In this document: one piece after another, positions 22,081-30,954 of the stretch
How positions within the stretch are numbered: the stretch's first letter is position 1
Layout of the letters: the number at the start of each line of letters is the position of its first letter
NCBI RefSeq assembly: GCF_003345355.1
Contig: NZ_QQNB01000001.1
Span: forward strand, 744,001-808,000
Direction of reading: 5' to 3'
From: Sphingomonas aracearum
Lineage (GTDB): Bacteria > Pseudomonadota > Alphaproteobacteria > Sphingomonadales > Sphingomonadaceae
DNA length: 64,000 nt
Made by a program: the position numbers and the translations under genes
The notes under the pieces: model-generated
Database searches by the model: none
What the model was told of the DNA's origin: nothing
What the model saw: the letters and a program-made list of their open reading frames with translations, nothing else

Positions 22081-22497
22081 CTAACAAACTCTATTCCAAG
22101 TTTCTCTAAATCCATCGCCAGCCACGTCATCGGCAAACACTGTCATCACCCCCATGCGGCTGATAAAGCGTTGCTGGCCCGTCATGCCGCCAAAGCCATT
22201 CCGCGAATTGACGGTGCCGCAAACAACATCGTTGTGCACTGTCATTGCGCTGAAATCAGCGGAAGATGGATCGCGCAAACGCTTCTTTACGTCTGTTTCC
22301 GCCATCATAAGGCGATAGGCATTGCTTGGGCCGGTGCTAGCAAGATGCGTGAATGTGGGCGTCGGCTGAGGTTTAGGTGGATCGCCAGCCAAGCCCGTGG
22401 CTTGCGCCACAAACAACAGAACAACAACGCCGCCTATGATGGCGATCATCGGCACATCTCGCTTAGTGTTGTTTGCCACGTCCCACGCTCCATTCAC
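22081..22497 (-). CDS. Membrane-anchored hypothetical protein
   Basis: A 138-aa protein with one transmembrane helix near the N-terminus (MIAIIGGVVVLLFVAQATGLA), a Pro-rich linker, and a small domain VKKRLRDPSSADF...VVCGTVNSRNGFGGMTGQQRFI. The DPSSADF...CGTVN..N..GG pattern is a recurring one in proteobacterial accessory proteins, facing the periplasm. Function not known. Confidence 0.6.
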   Translation of the reverse strand: MNGAWDVANNTKRDVPMIAIIGGVVVLLFVAQATGLAGDPPKPQPTPTFTHLASTGPSNAYRLMMAETDVKKRLRDPSSADFSAMTVHNDVVCGTVNSRNGFGGMTGQQRFISRMGVMTVFADDVAGDGFRETWNRVC

Positions 22498-22697
22498 CCG
22501 CTAGCCGGGCAGTTGGTCGCGCACGAGCGTGAGCAGTGCGCCTCCCGTATTTACGCGAGGCGCTATTGTATTCCGGGAGCCACCCGACAAGGCGGCTCAC
22601 GCTCACGCAAAAATGCGGCCACCCCTCACGACCAAGATTGGGGTGGCATCGTCGGCTTAGATTGACGGGTGATGGCGGGCAAGAGAAAGGTAGCGCT

Positions 22698-22946
22698 ATG
22701 CGCCACGCCATCATCCTCCCCTTGCTCGCCCTTTGCGCCTGCAATTCCGAAAGCCGGAACGCCACGCGCGAATTGGAAATGATCTACAAAGCAAATGGCT
22801 CAGGTGATGAAAAATGCGCTGCGAAAGGAAAGCTGGCAAATGCCTATCTGCATGAAGGAAATCAAAAAGAGTACGAGAATGCCAAGCTAACAGCGGATAT
22901 TTACTGCCAAGGCGTTAGCTTGGATAAACAGGCGGCAGGATACTAA
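22698..22946 (+). CDS. Small putative lipoprotein
   Basis: An 82-aa protein with a signal sequence and possible lipobox (MRHAIILPLLALCACNSES). The mature part is helical with two further Cys. AAAGG lies before the ATG. Its 3' end overlaps the next gene on the opposite strand by 4 bp. Confidence 0.55.
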   Translation: MRHAIILPLLALCACNSESRNATRELEMIYKANGSGDEKCAAKGKLANAYLHEGNQKEYENAKLTADIYCQGVSLDKQAAGY

Positions 22947-23377
22947 CGTACAATTTCCCAAAGCTGCCAGAACCCCGCCGCGCCTTCCGTTGATCGCGCG
23001 CGGCCCAATTCGCGCTGACGGCGCAAGGCGCACGCTACGCGCCTGCCCATGCTGTTGAGCGTGGCCGTATCCGCCACAAGCCCGCGCTCCACCACCATGC
23101 GCTCTGCGATCTCTCGCGTAGTCATGGGCTGGCGTGCCGTGCGCAGGATGGACAGCACAACCCGCGTCATTTCCCCGCGCTTGCTCCAGTCGGCAGGAGG
23201 GCGGAATACCTTGGGCTTGATAGTCTCTACGGCCATATTCGGTGCGACAATGCGCAGCGTGGCGTCCACATGCTCTAAGTCTAACGCCAAGGCTCTAAGC
23301 CGTTCGTGCGTGCGCTCTATCTCGCCTGCTATCTCGGCTCGCTTTTTTGCTAGGCCTTCCACCATGTAATCTGTCAT
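22943..23377 (-). CDS. Coiled-coil plus winged-helix protein
   Basis: A 144-aa protein. ATG 23377 was chosen for the GGAG 6 nt upstream. The N-terminus is a coiled coil (LAKKRAEIAGEIERTHERLRAL); the C-terminal half looks like a winged helix (TREIAERMVVERGLVADTATLNSMGRRVACALRRQRELG). Probably a DNA-binding regulator carried by the transposon. Confidence 0.58.
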   Translation of the reverse strand: MTDYMVEGLAKKRAEIAGEIERTHERLRALALDLEHVDATLRIVAPNMAVETIKPKVFRPPADWSKRGEMTRVVLSILRTARQPMTTREIAERMVVERGLVADTATLNSMGRRVACALRRQRELGRARSTEGAAGFWQLWEIVR

Positions 23378-23400
23378 TCTGAACTCCATAGGAGAGTGGA

Positions 23401-23631
23401 ATGACCGCAGATCAAGATGCCCTAGGCGCTATTGTCGAGTTACTTGGCTTAGTATGCGCAAGCGCGTGAGGCTCCGCTTTAGCAATGCAGAAAGCTGGCT
23501 TATTAAGCCGTGAAAGCTCACTGGAACAAGTCAAGCTTTTTCGCCAAATGGCGCAAGTTTATGAGACTCGCCAATCTGCCCCAAACTACGCCGCTCAGCT
23601 TCACGCCGTCGCATTGTCTCTTGAACAATAG
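23401..23631 (+). pseudogene. Small frame interrupted by one TGA
   Basis: From ATG 23401 (GGAG upstream) the frame reads MTADQDALGAIVELLGLVCASA, then TGA at 23467-23469, then GSALAMQKAGLLSRESSLEQ and on to TAG at 23629. The second part looks protein-like. It may be a 76-codon gene with a nonsense mutation, or only a 22-codon peptide. It overlaps the minus-strand gene at 23531, and only one of the two need be real. Confidence 0.3.
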
Positions 23632-23719
23632 CATCATCAAGGCCAGGAACCTTGATATCATCTCTGGCTAAATCTTTGAACATACGGGCATTGTAGCACG
23701 AAATGCAAATGCACTCCAT
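23531..23719 (-). CDS. Small cysteine-containing protein
   Basis: A 62-aa protein from ATG 23719 (MECICISCYNARMFKDLARD to KLAPFGEKA) with CxC..C at the start. A longer frame from 23803 would begin outside the transposon and is rejected. It reads inward from the right terminal repeat. Family unknown. Confidence 0.4.
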   Translation of the reverse strand: MECICISCYNARMFKDLARDDIKVPGLDDAIVQETMRRREAERRSLGQIGESHKLAPFGEKA

Positions 23720-23787
23720 AGGCCTACATACCGTATCGCGGGCGGTTACGTCTGTCTTTTGTTTGGTGCATTTGCTACATAATGCCG

Positions 23788-24512
23788 AGCGCCTCCGCGG
23801 CATCGAGCGGCGGCAGGATGCCGGGAAGGCAGGCCGCCATCAGCGACTTGCCGGCACCGGGCGGACCGACGAACAGCAGATTGTGGCCGCCGGCCGCGGC
23901 AATCTCCAGCGCGCGCTTGGCCGTCTCCTGCCCCTTCACCTGGCGCAGGTCGGGGCCGTGGAAGCCCTCCTCCGCCTCGCCCGGCTGCGGGGTGGAAAGC
24001 AGGCCGTGGCCCTTGAAGTGGTTGAGCAGCGAGAGGACGTCCGTGGGCGCCAGCACCTCGATGGAGCCGGCCCAGGCCGCTTCCGCGCCTTGCGCGGCCG
24101 GGCAGATCAGGCCCTTGCCCTCCTCCGACGCATGCAGCGCGGCGAGCAGCACGCCCGGCGACGGGGCGACCCGGCCGTCCAGCCCCAGCTCGCCGACCAC
24201 CACGAATTCGGCCAGCGCTTCGGCGTCGAGCACGCCCATGGCGGCGAGCAGCCCGAGGGCGATCGGCAGGTCGAAATGGCTGCCTTCCTTGGGCAGGTCG
24301 GCCGGCGACAGGTTCACCACGATGCGCTTGGGCGGCAAGGACAGGCCCATGGCGGCGATCGCCCCGCGCACGCGCTCGCGGCTTTCCGCCACCGCCTTGT
24401 CGGCCAGGCCGACGAGGTTGAAGGCGGGAAGCCCGGCGATCAGCTGCACCTGCACCTCGACGGCGCGCGCCTCCAGCCCGAGATACGCCACTGTCGAGAC
24501 GCTTGCGACCAC
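23788..24512 (-). pseudogene. comM: ComM/YifB N-terminal fragment
   Basis: GTG 24512 starts the normal ComM sequence VASVSTVAYLGLEARAVEVQ. It includes the chelatase-like N-terminal domain, the Walker A GPPGAGKSLMAACLP and the break in DAAEAL, where element 2 follows. Translation would run a few codons into the transposon. Without the middle and C-terminal parts no active helicase can be made, so natural transformation is probably impaired. Confidence 0.95.
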
Positions 24513-24579
24513 CTTGCCCCACCCCTGTTCGATGGCGTGGGTAGCGCCATTCTCCGGAAGCGCCAGCCCTCTTCCTCCA

Positions 24580-24705
24580 CTCCGTTCGTCCTGAGCCGGC
24601 ACCGAGCGCGAGCGAAGTGCCGTATCGAAGGGCTGCTTTCGCCCGGGTGATGGTTCGATACGCATCCTCGCTGCGCTCAGCCGCTACTCACCACGAACCG
24701 GTGGA
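24580..24705. repeat. Dispersed palindromic intergenic repeat
   Basis: Sequence between comM and the next gene with the sphingomonad motif GTTCGTCCTGAG on the left and its partial complement CTCAGCCG...CACGAAC on the right, plus a smaller stem GCACCGAGCGCGAGCGAAGTGC. No gene is present here. A REP-like repeat is inferred. Confidence 0.5.
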
Positions 24706-24758
24706 GCGGGTGAGGGCGCCGCTTGCTTCGCCCGCCCTCCCGCCCCACTTGCTGCTCC

Positions 24759-25037
24759 ATGAAGCTGCGCCAGGAACATCCTGCCCTTCGCACCGCCTTT
24801 CTCGCGCTCGGCGTCGTGCTGCTGATCGGGGCGGCGGTGCTCGGGCCGCTGCCCGGCCCGGGCGGCATCTTCCTGTTCGCGGGCGGGCTCGCGCTGATCC
24901 TGCCCAACTCGCGCTGGGCGATGCGGCGCTTTGCCCGGTTCAAGCGGGCCTGGCCGCGGGTGGGCGGGCTGCTCGACCGCACCATGCGGCGGCCGAGCGC
25001 GCGGCGGCGGCGCCAGCGGGCGCTGACACCGCGTTGA
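24759..25037 (+). CDS. PGPGW-type membrane protein
   Basis: A 92-aa protein with a hydrophobic hairpin containing LGPLPGPGGIFLFAGGLALILPNSRWAMRRF, the PGPGW-family signature, and a very basic C-terminus (RRPSARRRRQRALTPR). Inner membrane; function unknown. The rpmH promoter begins within its last codons. Confidence 0.7.
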   Translation: MKLRQEHPALRTAFLALGVVLLIGAAVLGPLPGPGGIFLFAGGLALILPNSRWAMRRFARFKRAWPRVGGLLDRTMRRPSARRRRQRALTPR

Positions 25038-25062
25038 CTTTTGCGCCCTCCCCTTTTATGCG
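25034..25062 (+). promoter_or_regulatory. Promoter of rpmH operon
   Basis: TTGACT (25034-25039) and TATGCG (25057-25062) separated by 17 bp, about 60 bp before rpmH. Confidence 0.62.
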
Positions 25063-25124
25063 CGCCTCATCCGGTCGTCCTGTGTGGGCGGCCCTTTTCT
25101 ATTCTGACGATCAGGGAATGAATC

Positions 25125-25259
25125 ATGAAGCGGACCTTTCAGCCGAGCAACCTGGTGCGTGCGCGTCGCCACGGCTTCCGCTCGCGGATGGCGACGGTGG
25201 GCGGCCGCAACGTGATCCGCGCCCGTCGCAACCGCGGCCGCAAGAAGCTGTCGGCGTAA
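25125..25259 (+). CDS. rpmH: 50S ribosomal protein L34
   Basis: A 44-aa protein, [20 protein letters not shown] to RGRKKLSA, of normal L34 length and sequence. First gene of the conserved rpmH-rnpA-yidD-yidC-yihA cluster. In many bacteria dnaA is next to it; here dnaA is 23 kb away, as usual in alphaproteobacteria. Confidence 0.98.
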   Translation: MKRTFQPSNLVRARRHGFRSRMATVGGRNVIRARRNRGRKKLSA

Positions 25260-25288
25260 GCGAGCCGTCCGTCGGCCCGCGGGCCGAC

Positions 25289-25615
25289 GTGGTCACGCTG
25301 ACCAAGCGGAAGGATTATCTGGCGGCCAACGCCGGGCGTCGCGCGCCGATGCCCGGCTTTGTGTTGTTGATGCGCCCGCGCGCCGATGGCGACCCAACGG
25401 TGCGCATCGGCTACACCGTGACCAAGAAGATCGGCAATGCGGTGATCCGCAACCGCTTCAAGCGCCGCCTTCGCGCGCTGGCGGCCGAGCTGCTGCCGAC
25501 GGCGGGCGTGCACGGGGCAGACCATGTGCTGATCGCGCGAGCCGGGGGGATCGAGCGCGATTTCTCCGCCCTGCGCGACGAACTCGCCAAGGCGCTGCGC
25601 AAGGTAGGCCGGTGA
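25289..25615 (+). CDS. rnpA: Ribonuclease P protein component
   Basis: A 108-aa basic protein: [15 protein letters not shown] at the start and the RNP motif [19 protein letters not shown] in the middle, which binds the RNase P RNA and helps process tRNA 5' ends. GTG 25289 was chosen so that the protein begins just before LTKRKDY; the frame stays open upstream to rpmH. It overlaps yidD by 4 bp. Confidence 0.95.
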   Translation: MVTLTKRKDYLAANAGRRAPMPGFVLLMRPRADGDPTVRIGYTVTKKIGNAVIRNRFKRRLRALAAELLPTAGVHGADHVLIARAGGIERDFSALRDELAKALRKVGR

Positions 25616-25824
25616 TCGCGCGGCTGCTGATCGGCGTTGCGCGCTTCTGGCAGCGGTACCCGTCCGTCGTGCTGCCGCCCAGCTGCCGCTATCAGCCCAG
25701 CTGTTCCGCCTATGCAATCACCGCCGTGGAACGCTATGGCGCGGCCAAGGGGGGCTGGCTTGCGATCAAGCGAATCGCGCGCTGCCATCCTTTTGGCGGC
25801 CATGGCCCCGATCCGGTGCCCTAA
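25612..25824 (+). CDS. yidD: Membrane protein insertion efficiency factor YidD
   Basis: A 70-aa protein with the family signature [41 protein letters not shown]. It is an amphipathic inner-membrane-associated protein that assists YidC. GTG start at 25612 overlaps rnpA; yidC follows after 21 bp. Confidence 0.96.
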   Translation: MIARLLIGVARFWQRYPSVVLPPSCRYQPSCSAYAITAVERYGAAKGGWLAIKRIARCHPFGGHGPDPVP

Positions 25825-25845
25825 GCCTTCGAACAGGAAGCGTTT

Positions 25846-27546
25846 GTGAAAGAAGACCAGAAGAACTTTCTCCTGTTCGCGGTGCTCGCGGCGATCATCC
25901 TGATCGGCGGGCAGCTGATCGCGAGCCGCTTCGCGCCCGCCAATCCGCCGGTGACGAAGATCGAAGGCGGGAAGACCAAGGTCGTGCCCAATCCGGGCGC
26001 AGACCCCACCGCCGATACCGCCGGCGCGATCCGCGATCGCCGCCAGGTGCTGGCCGAAGCGCCGCGCGTGGAGATCGACACGCCGACGCTGAAGGGCTCC
26101 ATCAACCTGAAGGGCCCGCGCATCGACGACCTGGTGCTCGTCCAGTACAAGGAAACGATCGCCAGGGACTCGGCGCCGATCCGCCTGTTCTCGCCCTCGG
26201 GCACGCAGGACGCCTATTTCGCCGGCTTCGGCTGGGCGGGCAACGGCCTCCAGCCGCCGAGCGCCGACACCGTGTGGCGCGCCAGCGGCACTGCGCTGAC
26301 CCCCTCCACCCCGATCACCCTGGACGCCGCCAACGCCACCGGCCAGCGCTTCCGCATCCAGATCGCGGTGGACGAGGATTACCTGTTCACCGTGCGCCAG
26401 ACGGTGCTGAACGCCGGCCAGCAGCCGGTGCAGGTCGCCAGCTACGGCCTGGTCAACCGCGCCGCCAAGTCCAAGGACGTGGACGGCTGGACGGTGCAGG
26501 TCGGCCCGATGGCGGTGGAGAACAATTCCGCCAATTACGACATCAACTGGACGGACGTGGACAAGGAGCCGCAGCGTTTCTCCGCGACCACGGGCTGGCT
26601 GGGCTTCACCGACAAATACTGGCTGACGGCGATGATCCCGGAACAGGGCCACAGCTTCGACGGCCAGTTCCGCACCACGCCGCGCCAGGGCTACCAGGCC
26701 GACTTCTCGGGCGCGCCGGTCGCGCTGGCACCCGGCAAGGCGGTGACGCAGACCACGCGCCTGTTCGCCGGCGCCAAGGAAGTCGCGCTGCTCGACCGCT
26801 ACACCGACAAGCAGGGCCTGACGATGCTGGACTACGGCATCGACTGGGGCTGGTTCCGCATCGTCGAGAAGCCGATCTTCTATTATCTCGACTGGCTGTT
26901 CCGCCTGACCACTAACTTCGGCGTGGCGATCATCCTGCTGACGATCACCATCCGCCTCCTGCTGTTCCCCATCGCGCAAAAGCAGTTCGCGTCCATGGCG
27001 AAGATGCGCGTGCTGCAGCCGAAGATGAAGGCGCTGCAGGAGAAGTACAAGGACGACAAGGCGCGCCAGCAGCAGGAGATCATGAAGCTGTACAAGGAGG
27101 AAAAGGCCAATCCGCTGGCCGGCTGTCTCCCCACCCTGCTCCAGATCCCGATCATGTATGCGCTCTACAAGGTGCTGCTGCTGACGATCGAGATGCGCCA
27201 CCAGCCGTTCGTCGCCTGGATCAAGGACCTGTCCGCACCCGATCCGCTGACGCCGCTCAACCTGTTCGGCCTCCTGAACTTCACCCCGCCGCACATGATC
27301 GCCATCGGCGTGGTGCCGATCCTGCTGGGCATCAGCATGTATTTCCAGTTCAAGCTGAACCCGCAGCCGATGGACGAGGCGCAGAAGCAGGTCTTCGCGA
27401 TCCTGCCCTGGGTGCTGATGTTCGTGATGGCGCCGTTCGCGGTGGGTCTGCAGGTCTACTGGATCACCTCCAACACGCTGACCATCCTGCAGCAGCGCAT
27501 CCTCTATGCCCGGCATCCGCAGCTCAAGGTGGCGGCGGCCAAGTGA
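25846..27546 (+). CDS. yidC: Membrane protein insertase YidC
   Basis: A 566-aa Oxa1/YidC insertase of Gram-negative type: N-terminal membrane anchor ([18 protein letters not shown]), large periplasmic beta-domain (residues about 60-330), then the conserved five-helix core starting [19 protein letters not shown] with [18 protein letters not shown] and a final [14 protein letters not shown]. It inserts proteins into the inner membrane alone or with SecYEG. GTG start. It overlaps yihA by 4 bp. Confidence 0.98.
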   Translation: MKEDQKNFLLFAVLAAIILIGGQLIASRFAPANPPVTKIEGGKTKVVPNPGADPTADTAGAIRDRRQVLAEAPRVEIDTPTLKGSINLKGPRIDDLVLVQYKETIARDSAPIRLFSPSGTQDAYFAGFGWAGNGLQPPSADTVWRASGTALTPSTPITLDAANATGQRFRIQIAVDEDYLFTVRQTVLNAGQQPVQVASYGLVNRAAKSKDVDGWTVQVGPMAVENNSANYDINWTDVDKEPQRFSATTGWLGFTDKYWLTAMIPEQGHSFDGQFRTTPRQGYQADFSGAPVALAPGKAVTQTTRLFAGAKEVALLDRYTDKQGLTMLDYGIDWGWFRIVEKPIFYYLDWLFRLTTNFGVAIILLTITIRLLLFPIAQKQFASMAKMRVLQPKMKALQEKYKDDKARQQQEIMKLYKEEKANPLAGCLPTLLQIPIMYALYKVLLLTIEMRHQPFVAWIKDLSAPDPLTPLNLFGLLNFTPPHMIAIGVVPILLGISMYFQFKLNPQPMDEAQKQVFAILPWVLMFVMAPFAVGLQVYWITSNTLTILQQRILYARHPQLKVAAAK

Positions 27547-28193
27547 GCGAGGACAAGCCCGCCTTTGACGAGGAGATGCTGGAGGCGGCGCGCAAGCTGT
27601 TTGCCGGGCCGGTCGCGTTCCTGAAGTCCGCGCCCGCGCTCCAGTTCCTGCCCGATGCGGACGTGCCGGAAGTGGCCTTTGCCGGCCGCTCCAATGTCGG
27701 CAAGTCGTCGCTGCTGAACGCGCTGACCGGCCGCAACGCGCTTGCCCGCACGTCCAACACGCCGGGGCGCACGCAGGAGCTGAACTTCTTCGACGTCGGC
27801 GAGCCGCGCCAGCTGCGGCTGGTCGACATGCCCGGCTATGGCTTTGCCAAGGCACCGCCGGCGGTGGTGAAGAAGTGGCGCTTCCTGGTGAACGACTATC
27901 TGCGCGGGCGGCAGGAGCTGAAGCGCACGCTTGTCCTGATCGACGCGCGCCACGGCATCAAGGACGTCGATCGCGACATCCTCGGCATGCTCGACAAGGC
28001 CGCGGTGAGCTATCGCCTCGTCCTGACCAAGGCGGACAAGATCAAGCCGACGGAGCTCGAGACGGTGGTCGCGCAGACGGCCGAGGAAGCCCGCAAGCGG
28101 CCGGCCGCGCACCCGGACATCCTCGCCACCTCCAGCGAAGCCGGCTGGGGTGTGGCCGAGCTGCGCGCCGCCGTGGCGGAGTCGATTACTTGA
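27543..28193 (+). CDS. engB: Ribosome biogenesis GTPase YsxC/EngB
   Basis: A 216-aa GTPase with G1 [15 protein letters not shown]2 [13 protein letters not shown]3 [12 protein letters not shown]4 TKAD and G5 SSEAG. It acts in 50S subunit assembly. GTG 27543 overlaps the yidC stop, so it is translationally coupled. It closes the rpmH cluster; argB, often next, is not here. Confidence 0.97.
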   Translation: MSEDKPAFDEEMLEAARKLFAGPVAFLKSAPALQFLPDADVPEVAFAGRSNVGKSSLLNALTGRNALARTSNTPGRTQELNFFDVGEPRQLRLVDMPGYGFAKAPPAVVKKWRFLVNDYLRGRQELKRTLVLIDARHGIKDVDRDILGMLDKAAVSYRLVLTKADKIKPTELETVVAQTAEEARKRPAAHPDILATSSEAGWGVAELRAAVAESIT

Positions 28194-28251
28194 CAGCAGT
28201 CAACCCGTACTGAATATTTCGCTGCGGGTGGCAACGTTCGGGAGAAATACC

Positions 28252-29004
28252 ATGCGGAAACGGATGATATTCGGTGCAGCTATCGGTCTCGTTCTCCTTC
28301 CTCTCGCAGCACAGGGGCAGACGCCACCGCCGGCTACTTCGGGCCGCAGCCCCGCTTCAGCGTCCGTTCCGCGAATAACGTTCACCGCGCGCGCTCTGGA
28401 TTATGCGCGCTTGCCGACGTTTGTCGAAGATGTTGGCTATCAGCGGAACTATGAACAGGCGCAAAGTTTCGGGCGCTGTATCTCGACGATCAGCGGCAAC
28501 CGGGCGCGATCCCTGTTGCGTACCCAACCGAACAGCAACGCGGAACGGATCGCCTTGGGTCAGCTCGGCGCCTTCGCGATGGGCTGCGGTCCCGGTGGGT
28601 ATCGCCTTTTCACGGCCTTCGTGCGCGGTGGCATCTCCGAAGCCTTGTATCGTCGAACGCTCGGCACGGGTTCGACGTCGCCTGCGACCCCGACCAGGGT
28701 TGCGCAGTTCCGGGCGGCGGAAAGCAGCCGTGTAGCACCTGCCCTGTCCGATGATCGTTCTTATACCATGCTGGCCCAATGTCTCGTCAGCCACGCTCCG
28801 CAAGCTACAAAGGGGTATCTGTTCAGCACGGTAGGAAGTCCGGGCGAGCTTGCCGCATTGAACTTCCTGATTGGCGCCGCCACGGGTTGCACAGACGGCA
28901 AGCTTCTCCCGGCAGACGCACCGCGTGCCTTCCTCCGTTCGTACATCGCGGAAGCCGCCTATCGCTGGACCACCTTCGAAACCGGAAATGGTCAGACAGG
29001 GTGA
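28252..29004 (+). CDS. Secreted hypothetical protein
   Basis: A 250-aa protein with a signal peptide (MRKRMIFGAAIGLVLLPLAAQG, cleaved near AQG-QT). The mature part has several Cys (GRCIS, MGCGPGG, AQCLVS, ATGCTDG) that may form two disulphides in the periplasm. No family recognised. Slightly lower GC than its neighbours. GGGAG lies upstream of the ATG. Confidence 0.7.
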   Translation: MRKRMIFGAAIGLVLLPLAAQGQTPPPATSGRSPASASVPRITFTARALDYARLPTFVEDVGYQRNYEQAQSFGRCISTISGNRARSLLRTQPNSNAERIALGQLGAFAMGCGPGGYRLFTAFVRGGISEALYRRTLGTGSTSPATPTRVAQFRAAESSRVAPALSDDRSYTMLAQCLVSHAPQATKGYLFSTVGSPGELAALNFLIGAATGCTDGKLLPADAPRAFLRSYIAEAAYRWTTFETGNGQTG

Positions 29005-29028
29005 TCTTGGCCAACCGCGTTTCGAGAA

Positions 29029-29060
29029 GCCGCCGCTCTTTCGCCGGAAAGAGCGACGGC
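29029..29060 (+). terminator. Intergenic hairpin
   Basis: GCCGCCGCTCTTTC pairs with GAAAGAGCGACGGC across a 4-nt loop (one mismatch). It lies 25 bp after the upstream stop and lacks a T-run, so it is a possible terminator only. Confidence 0.45.
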
Positions 29061-29116
29061 CGGAACGCTCCTGACCACATTGCCGGACGCGTCGGAAGCC
29101 CGTAACGTCTCGCGTC

Positions 29117-29785
29117 ATGAAGCTCATCATCGGCAACAAGGCCTATTCCTCCTGGTCGCTACGCGGCTGGCTTGCGGTGCGCCAGTCCGGGCTGCCGTTC
29201 GAGGAAGTCGTCGTTCCGCTGTACGACGAGGAATGGGACCGGCGCCGGCAGGGCGACGAGTTCGCGCCCTCTTCCGGCAAGGTGCCGATCCTGTGGGATG
29301 GCGACGCGGTGGTCTGGGACAGCCTGGCCATCGTCGAATACCTTGCCGAGAAGAGCGACCGTCGGCTGTTCTGGCCGGACGACGACGCCGCACGCGCCAT
29401 GGCGCGGTCCATGGCGGCGGAGATGCATTCGGGCTTCACGGCGCTGCGCCGCAAGCACAGCATGAACATCCGCCAGGTCTATTCGCCGCGCCAGCCGGAC
29501 GAGGACGTGCTCGCCGATCTCACCCGCATCATCGAATTGTGGGCGCAGGCGCGCGCACGCTGGGGCAATGGCGGCGACTTCCTGTTCGGCGCGTTCGGCG
29601 CGGCGGACATCATGTTCGCGCCGGTGGTCACCCGCATCGTCACCTACTCGCTGCCCGCGCCGCGCTTCGCCCTTGCCTACATGCAGTCGGTGCTGTCCCA
29701 CCCGTTCCTGCAGGACTGGATCGCCGCGGCCCAGGCGGAGGACTGGGTGATCGAGAAATACGAGCAACCCACCGCTGCCCAGTGA
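29117..29785 (+). CDS. Glutathione S-transferase family protein
   Basis: A 222-aa protein with a thioredoxin-fold N-terminal domain (KLIIGNKAYSSWSLRGWLAVRQSG, then KVPILWDGDAVVWDSLAIVEYLAE, the glutathione-binding cis-Pro and DS positions) and a helical C-terminal domain. The SSWSLR start is typical of the maleylacetoacetate-isomerase-like/ GstA subgroup with Ser as likely catalytic residue. Cytoplasmic detoxification enzyme; substrate not deducible. Confidence 0.88.
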   Translation: MKLIIGNKAYSSWSLRGWLAVRQSGLPFEEVVVPLYDEEWDRRRQGDEFAPSSGKVPILWDGDAVVWDSLAIVEYLAEKSDRRLFWPDDDAARAMARSMAAEMHSGFTALRRKHSMNIRQVYSPRQPDEDVLADLTRIIELWAQARARWGNGGDFLFGAFGAADIMFAPVVTRIVTYSLPAPRFALAYMQSVLSHPFLQDWIAAAQAEDWVIEKYEQPTAAQ

Positions 29786-29831
29786 CGGCCCTCGCCCTCG
29801 TCCTTGCCTCGGGGAAACACAGGTAACCGGC

Positions 29832-30950
29832 ATGATCGATCCCGTGGCGCTCGCCACCGACCTCCTCGCCTGCACCAGCGTGACGCCGGCGCGTGGCGCC
29901 GTGTTCGACGTGGCGGAAGCGGCCTTGGTGCCGCTCGGCTTCACCGTCGACCGCTTCGTTGCCGGAGCGGCGCCGGACGGTCCGGTCGAGAACCTCATCG
30001 CGCTGCGCGAGGGCGACGGGCCGCACCTCGCCTTTGCCGGCCATCTCGACGTGGTGCCGCCCGGGGAAGGCTGGACCAGCGCGCCGTTCGCGCCGGAGGT
30101 GCGCGGCGGTCTGCTCTACGGGCGGGGCGCGGTGGACATGAAAGGTGCAATCGCCGCCTTCATCGCCGCCGCTTCCCGCAGCCGCGCCGGCACCACCAGC
30201 CTGCTGCTGACCGGCGACGAGGAAGGGCCCGCGACTTTCGGCACGCCCGCGATCATCGAGCGGATGGCGGCCCGCGGGCTGCGGCCGGACCTGTGCCTCG
30301 TGGGCGAGCCGACCAGCGTCGACCGGCTCGGCGACACGATCAAGATCGGCCGGCGCGGCTCGGTGAACATCGGGATCGAAGTGGCCGGACGGCAGGGCCA
30401 TGTCGCCTACCCGCACCTGGCCGACAATCCCATTCCCCGGCTGGTGCAGATCCTTGCCGCGATCGAGCGCGTGGTGCTGGACGAGGGCACCGACTGGTTC
30501 CAGCCGTCCAATATCGAGATCACCGACCTGGAGGTCGGCAATCCGGCGCACAACGTGATCCCGGCGCGGGCCGCCGCCCGGATCAGCATCCGCTTCAACG
30601 ACCGCCACCGCGGAGAGGCGCTGATCGAGCGCATTCGCGCACTGGCGACCGAACAGGCACCGGGCGCGCACGTGACGGGACGGGTTTCGGGCGAGGCGTT
30701 CCTGACCCGGCCTGGTGCCTTCTCGACGCTGCTGTCGGACGTCATCCATGCGCACACCGGGATGAGGCCCGAGCTGTCGACCAGCGGCGGCACCTCCGAC
30801 GCGCGCTTTCTCGCCGCCTTGTGCCCGGTGGTGGAGTTCGGGCTGATCAATGCGACCATGCACAAGCTGGACGAAGCGGTCGCCATCGCCGACCTCCTGC
30901 AACTGACCGACATCTACGCGGACCTGCTCGCCCGTCTGGCGGCCTCCTGA
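29832..30950 (+). CDS. dapE: Succinyl-diaminopimelate desuccinylase
   Basis: A 372-aa M20 metallopeptidase of normal DapE length. Metal-binding motifs are GHLDVVPPG, GRGAVDMKGAIAAF, the catalytic pair DEEG, and VGEPTS. C-terminal TSGGTSDARFL supplies the last His/Asp region. It removes succinate from N-succinyl-LL-2,6-diaminopimelate in lysine and peptidoglycan-precursor synthesis and needs two zinc ions. Confidence 0.94.
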   Translation: MIDPVALATDLLACTSVTPARGAVFDVAEAALVPLGFTVDRFVAGAAPDGPVENLIALREGDGPHLAFAGHLDVVPPGEGWTSAPFAPEVRGGLLYGRGAVDMKGAIAAFIAAASRSRAGTTSLLLTGDEEGPATFGTPAIIERMAARGLRPDLCLVGEPTSVDRLGDTIKIGRRGSVNIGIEVAGRQGHVAYPHLADNPIPRLVQILAAIERVVLDEGTDWFQPSNIEITDLEVGNPAHNVIPARAAARISIRFNDRHRGEALIERIRALATEQAPGAHVTGRVSGEAFLTRPGAFSTLLSDVIHAHTGMRPELSTSGGTSDARFLAALCPVVEFGLINATMHKLDEAVAIADLLQLTDIYADLLARLAAS

Positions 30951-30954
30951 CCGG

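Larger units (their letters stand above)
19648..23787. mobile_element. Element 2: IS1595-family transposon with passenger genes
   Basis: A 4140-bp element with 25-bp perfect terminal inverted repeats beginning CGGCATTATGTAGCAAATG (19648-19672 and complement 23763-23787) and an 8-bp target duplication AGCGCCTC at 19640-19647 and 23788-23795. The transposase at 20613-21572 is of IS1595 type; 8-bp duplications are normal for that family. At least six further genes are carried. The DNA is less GC-rich than the host. Removing the element and one repeat restores DAAEALEVSM of ComM. Confidence 0.93.

Noticed and set aside
23720..23803. Longer start (23803) for the small gene at the right end of element 2
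   Set aside because: It would begin in comM DNA outside the transposon, so it cannot be part of the mobile unit.
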